Assembly (NCBI GenBank): GCA_036504975.1
Contig: DASXUF010000149.1
Location: forward strand, 1 to 38,009
Source: Candidatus Binatia bacterium
Lineage (GTDB): Bacteria; Desulfobacterota; Binatia; UBA9968
Direction: 5' to 3'
Length of the DNA: 38,009 nucleotides
The translations under genes and the position numbers were made by a program. Under the pieces are notes generated by a model that saw nothing but the letters and a program-made list of their open reading frames with translations, did no database searches and had not been told where the DNA came from. Shown one piece after another: positions 36,855 to 38,009 of the stretch; position 1 is the first letter of the stretch; each line of letters begins with the position of its first letter.

Positions 36855-38009
36855 GTGGGCGTGATCGCCCTCGTGCCCGAGAATTGGGATTCCGTATGGA
36901 TGCCCCGTCATCAGGTATTGACGCGCCTGGCACGTTACTTTGACGTCGTCTGGATAAACCCGGCCCGCGGATGGCGTGAGTATTGGCACCCGAAGGGAGG
37001 AAGCCATCTGCAACGCGAGGAATTTCGTGAAGTGTTGCCGGGCTTCACTGTAATGACGCCGGGAAGGATGCGACCCAGGTTTCATCGTCCTCGGTGGCTG
37101 CGCCGCGCGACGCTGGCGCAAACATTAAAGGACGCCCGGGCATATCTCGCGCGACGCGAAACAAAACGTCTCGCGCTCTATCTCTGGCGACCCGAATTCG
37201 CCGAAGCGCTCGAGCTCATCCCACACGACGCAAGCTGCTACCACATCGATGATGAGTACTCCTTCGCCGACGTGGCACGGCCCAACGATCCCCAGGAGAT
37301 CGAACTGCTGCGTTCGGTCGACCAAGTCATCGTGCACTCGCAGGGTCTGCTGAAGAAGAAAGGAGACATCAATCCCCACACCGCATTAATCCCGAACGGC
37401 GTGGACTACCCGGCGTTTGCAACCAAGCAAGCAGAGCCGCCGGATCTTGCCGCGGTGCCCGCCCCCCGGATAGGGTACGCGGGTGTAATAAAGCGGCAGC
37501 TCGATCTCGGCCTGCTGGTGCGGCTCGCACGCGCGCGTCCGGGTTGGTCGTTCGTGCTGGTTGGACCGGTCGGCAACGTCTCCGGCAAGGAAGCCGTCCT
37601 TGCGGAACTGCGGGCGTTGCCCAACGTCCATTTCCTCGGCTACAAACCGGTCAACCAGCTCGCGGCTTATGTGCAGCACATGGATGTGTGTCTGATGTGC
37701 TATGAGGTCAACGACTACACGAACTGCATCTATCCGTTGAAACTGCACGAGTACCTTGCCGCCGGACGTCCGACCGTCGCTTCACCCATTGCGAGCGTCC
37801 TCGATCATTCCGACATCGTCACCTTGGCGCGAAGCGAAGAGGAGTGGCTTGCCGGGATCGCGCGCGCACTCGCTTCGCCATCATCGTTCGAAAGCGAACG
37901 CCGGCGCCGGCGCGCGGCGTCCTACGATTGGGATATTTTGGTGGAAAAGCTGGCGCGGATCTTTTGCGAGCGGCTGAATATCAGATGGCCGGTCGACGTC
38001 ACAATGAAC
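36855..38009 (+). CDS. Glycosyltransferase (GT-B, family-1/4-like), truncated at right edge
   Basis: At least 385 residues are open to the window end. The N-terminal half begins VGVIALVPENWDSVWMPRHQVLTRLARYFDVVWINP, typical of GT-B transferases that open with a short strand and a 'LARxxxVxWxNP' segment. The C-terminal half has the donor-site pattern: PNGVDYPAF at about 180, RIGYAGVIKRQLDLGLLVRLAR, FLGYKPVNQLAAYVQHMDVCLMCYE and YPLKLHEYLAAGRPTVASPI, the E-x7-like acidic region that holds the nucleotide sugar. It probably adds a sugar during exopolysaccharide or glycolipid synthesis. The start is uncertain: GTG 36855 or 36861 with a weak AGGTGG box, or a codon further upstream. Function differs from the catabolic genes to the left. 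Confidence 0.82.
   Translation, partial: MGVIALVPENWDSVWMPRHQVLTRLARYFDVVWINPARGWREYWHPKGGSHLQREEFREVLPGFTVMTPGRMRPRFHRPRWLRRATLAQTLKDARAYLARRETKRLALYLWRPEFAEALELIPHDASCYHIDDEYSFADVARPNDPQEIELLRSVDQVIVHSQGLLKKKGDINPHTALIPNGVDYPAFATKQAEPPDLAAVPAPRIGYAGVIKRQLDLGLLVRLARARPGWSFVLVGPVGNVSGKEAVLAELRALPNVHFLGYKPVNQLAAYVQHMDVCLMCYEVNDYTNCIYPLKLHEYLAAGRPTVASPIASVLDHSDIVTLARSEEEWLAGIARALASPSSFESERRRRRAASYDWDILVEKLARIFCERLNIRWPVDVTMN

Noticed and set aside
1-38009. tRNA, rRNA or phage genes
   Set aside because: No cloverleaf, rRNA-like or phage structural, integrase or transposase sequence was recognised by reading; a covariance-model scan was not possible here.

Overview
The window is GC-rich, densely coded bacterial DNA with no rRNA, tRNA, phage or transposase gene that I can see. 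The gene content is typical of uncultivated soil or groundwater lineages: many orphan NMT1/THI5-like periplasmic binding proteins, several UbiD-type decarboxylases, amidohydrolase-2 and bicupin enzymes, and intergenic spacers filled with dispersed palindromic repeats. I would guess a Rokubacteria/Methylomirabilota-like or Binatota/'Deltaproteobacteria'-like genome, but the sequence does not prove this.

Layout. (1) 1-4652, minus strand: a catabolic operon of amidohydrolase, gentisate-dioxygenase-like bicupin, NMT1-like binding protein and ornithine-cyclodeaminase-family enzyme, followed after a repeat by a second, edge-truncated cyclodeaminase. (2) 4901-7070: an EamA transporter, a small membrane protein, a frameshifted MAPEG gene and a cyclophilin. 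(3) 7138-14218: UbiD no. 1 diverges from a binding protein; then come a DapA-family lyase, a heme-oxygenase-like (TenA/PqqC/CADD fold, HDO) protein, UbiD no. 2 and a second HDO protein. (4) 14296-16565, minus: a bicupin and a family-1 binding protein. (5) 17060-20433: the only complete ABC importer (ATPase, binding protein, two permeases). (6) 20553-22084, minus: a second cupin plus family-1 binding protein pair. (7) 22261-31353: a tight eight-gene operon of binding protein, UbiD no. 3, HDO no. 3, Asp-box propeller, SDR, NDP-forming acyl-CoA synthetase, feruloyl-CoA hydratase/lyase-like crotonase and a muconate-lactonizing-type enolase-superfamily enzyme. (8) 31390-34291: a nucleotide-kinase-like/BON fusion and two tandem binding proteins. 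(9) 34376-38009: an acid-ceramidase/NAAA-like Ntn hydrolase, an exported alpha/beta hydrolase and an edge-truncated glycosyltransferase.

Taken together the window reads as an accessory island for uptake and breakdown of aromatic or phenylpropanoid acids. Binding proteins would capture the acids, a CoA ligase and hydratase/lyase would shorten side chains, UbiD enzymes would (de)carboxylate rings, and HDO, cupin and lactonizing enzymes would hydroxylate or open them. The most interesting pattern is the repeated linkage of UbiD decarboxylases with HDO-fold proteins (three of each), beside eight binding proteins that share one transporter. The specific substrates are inference.
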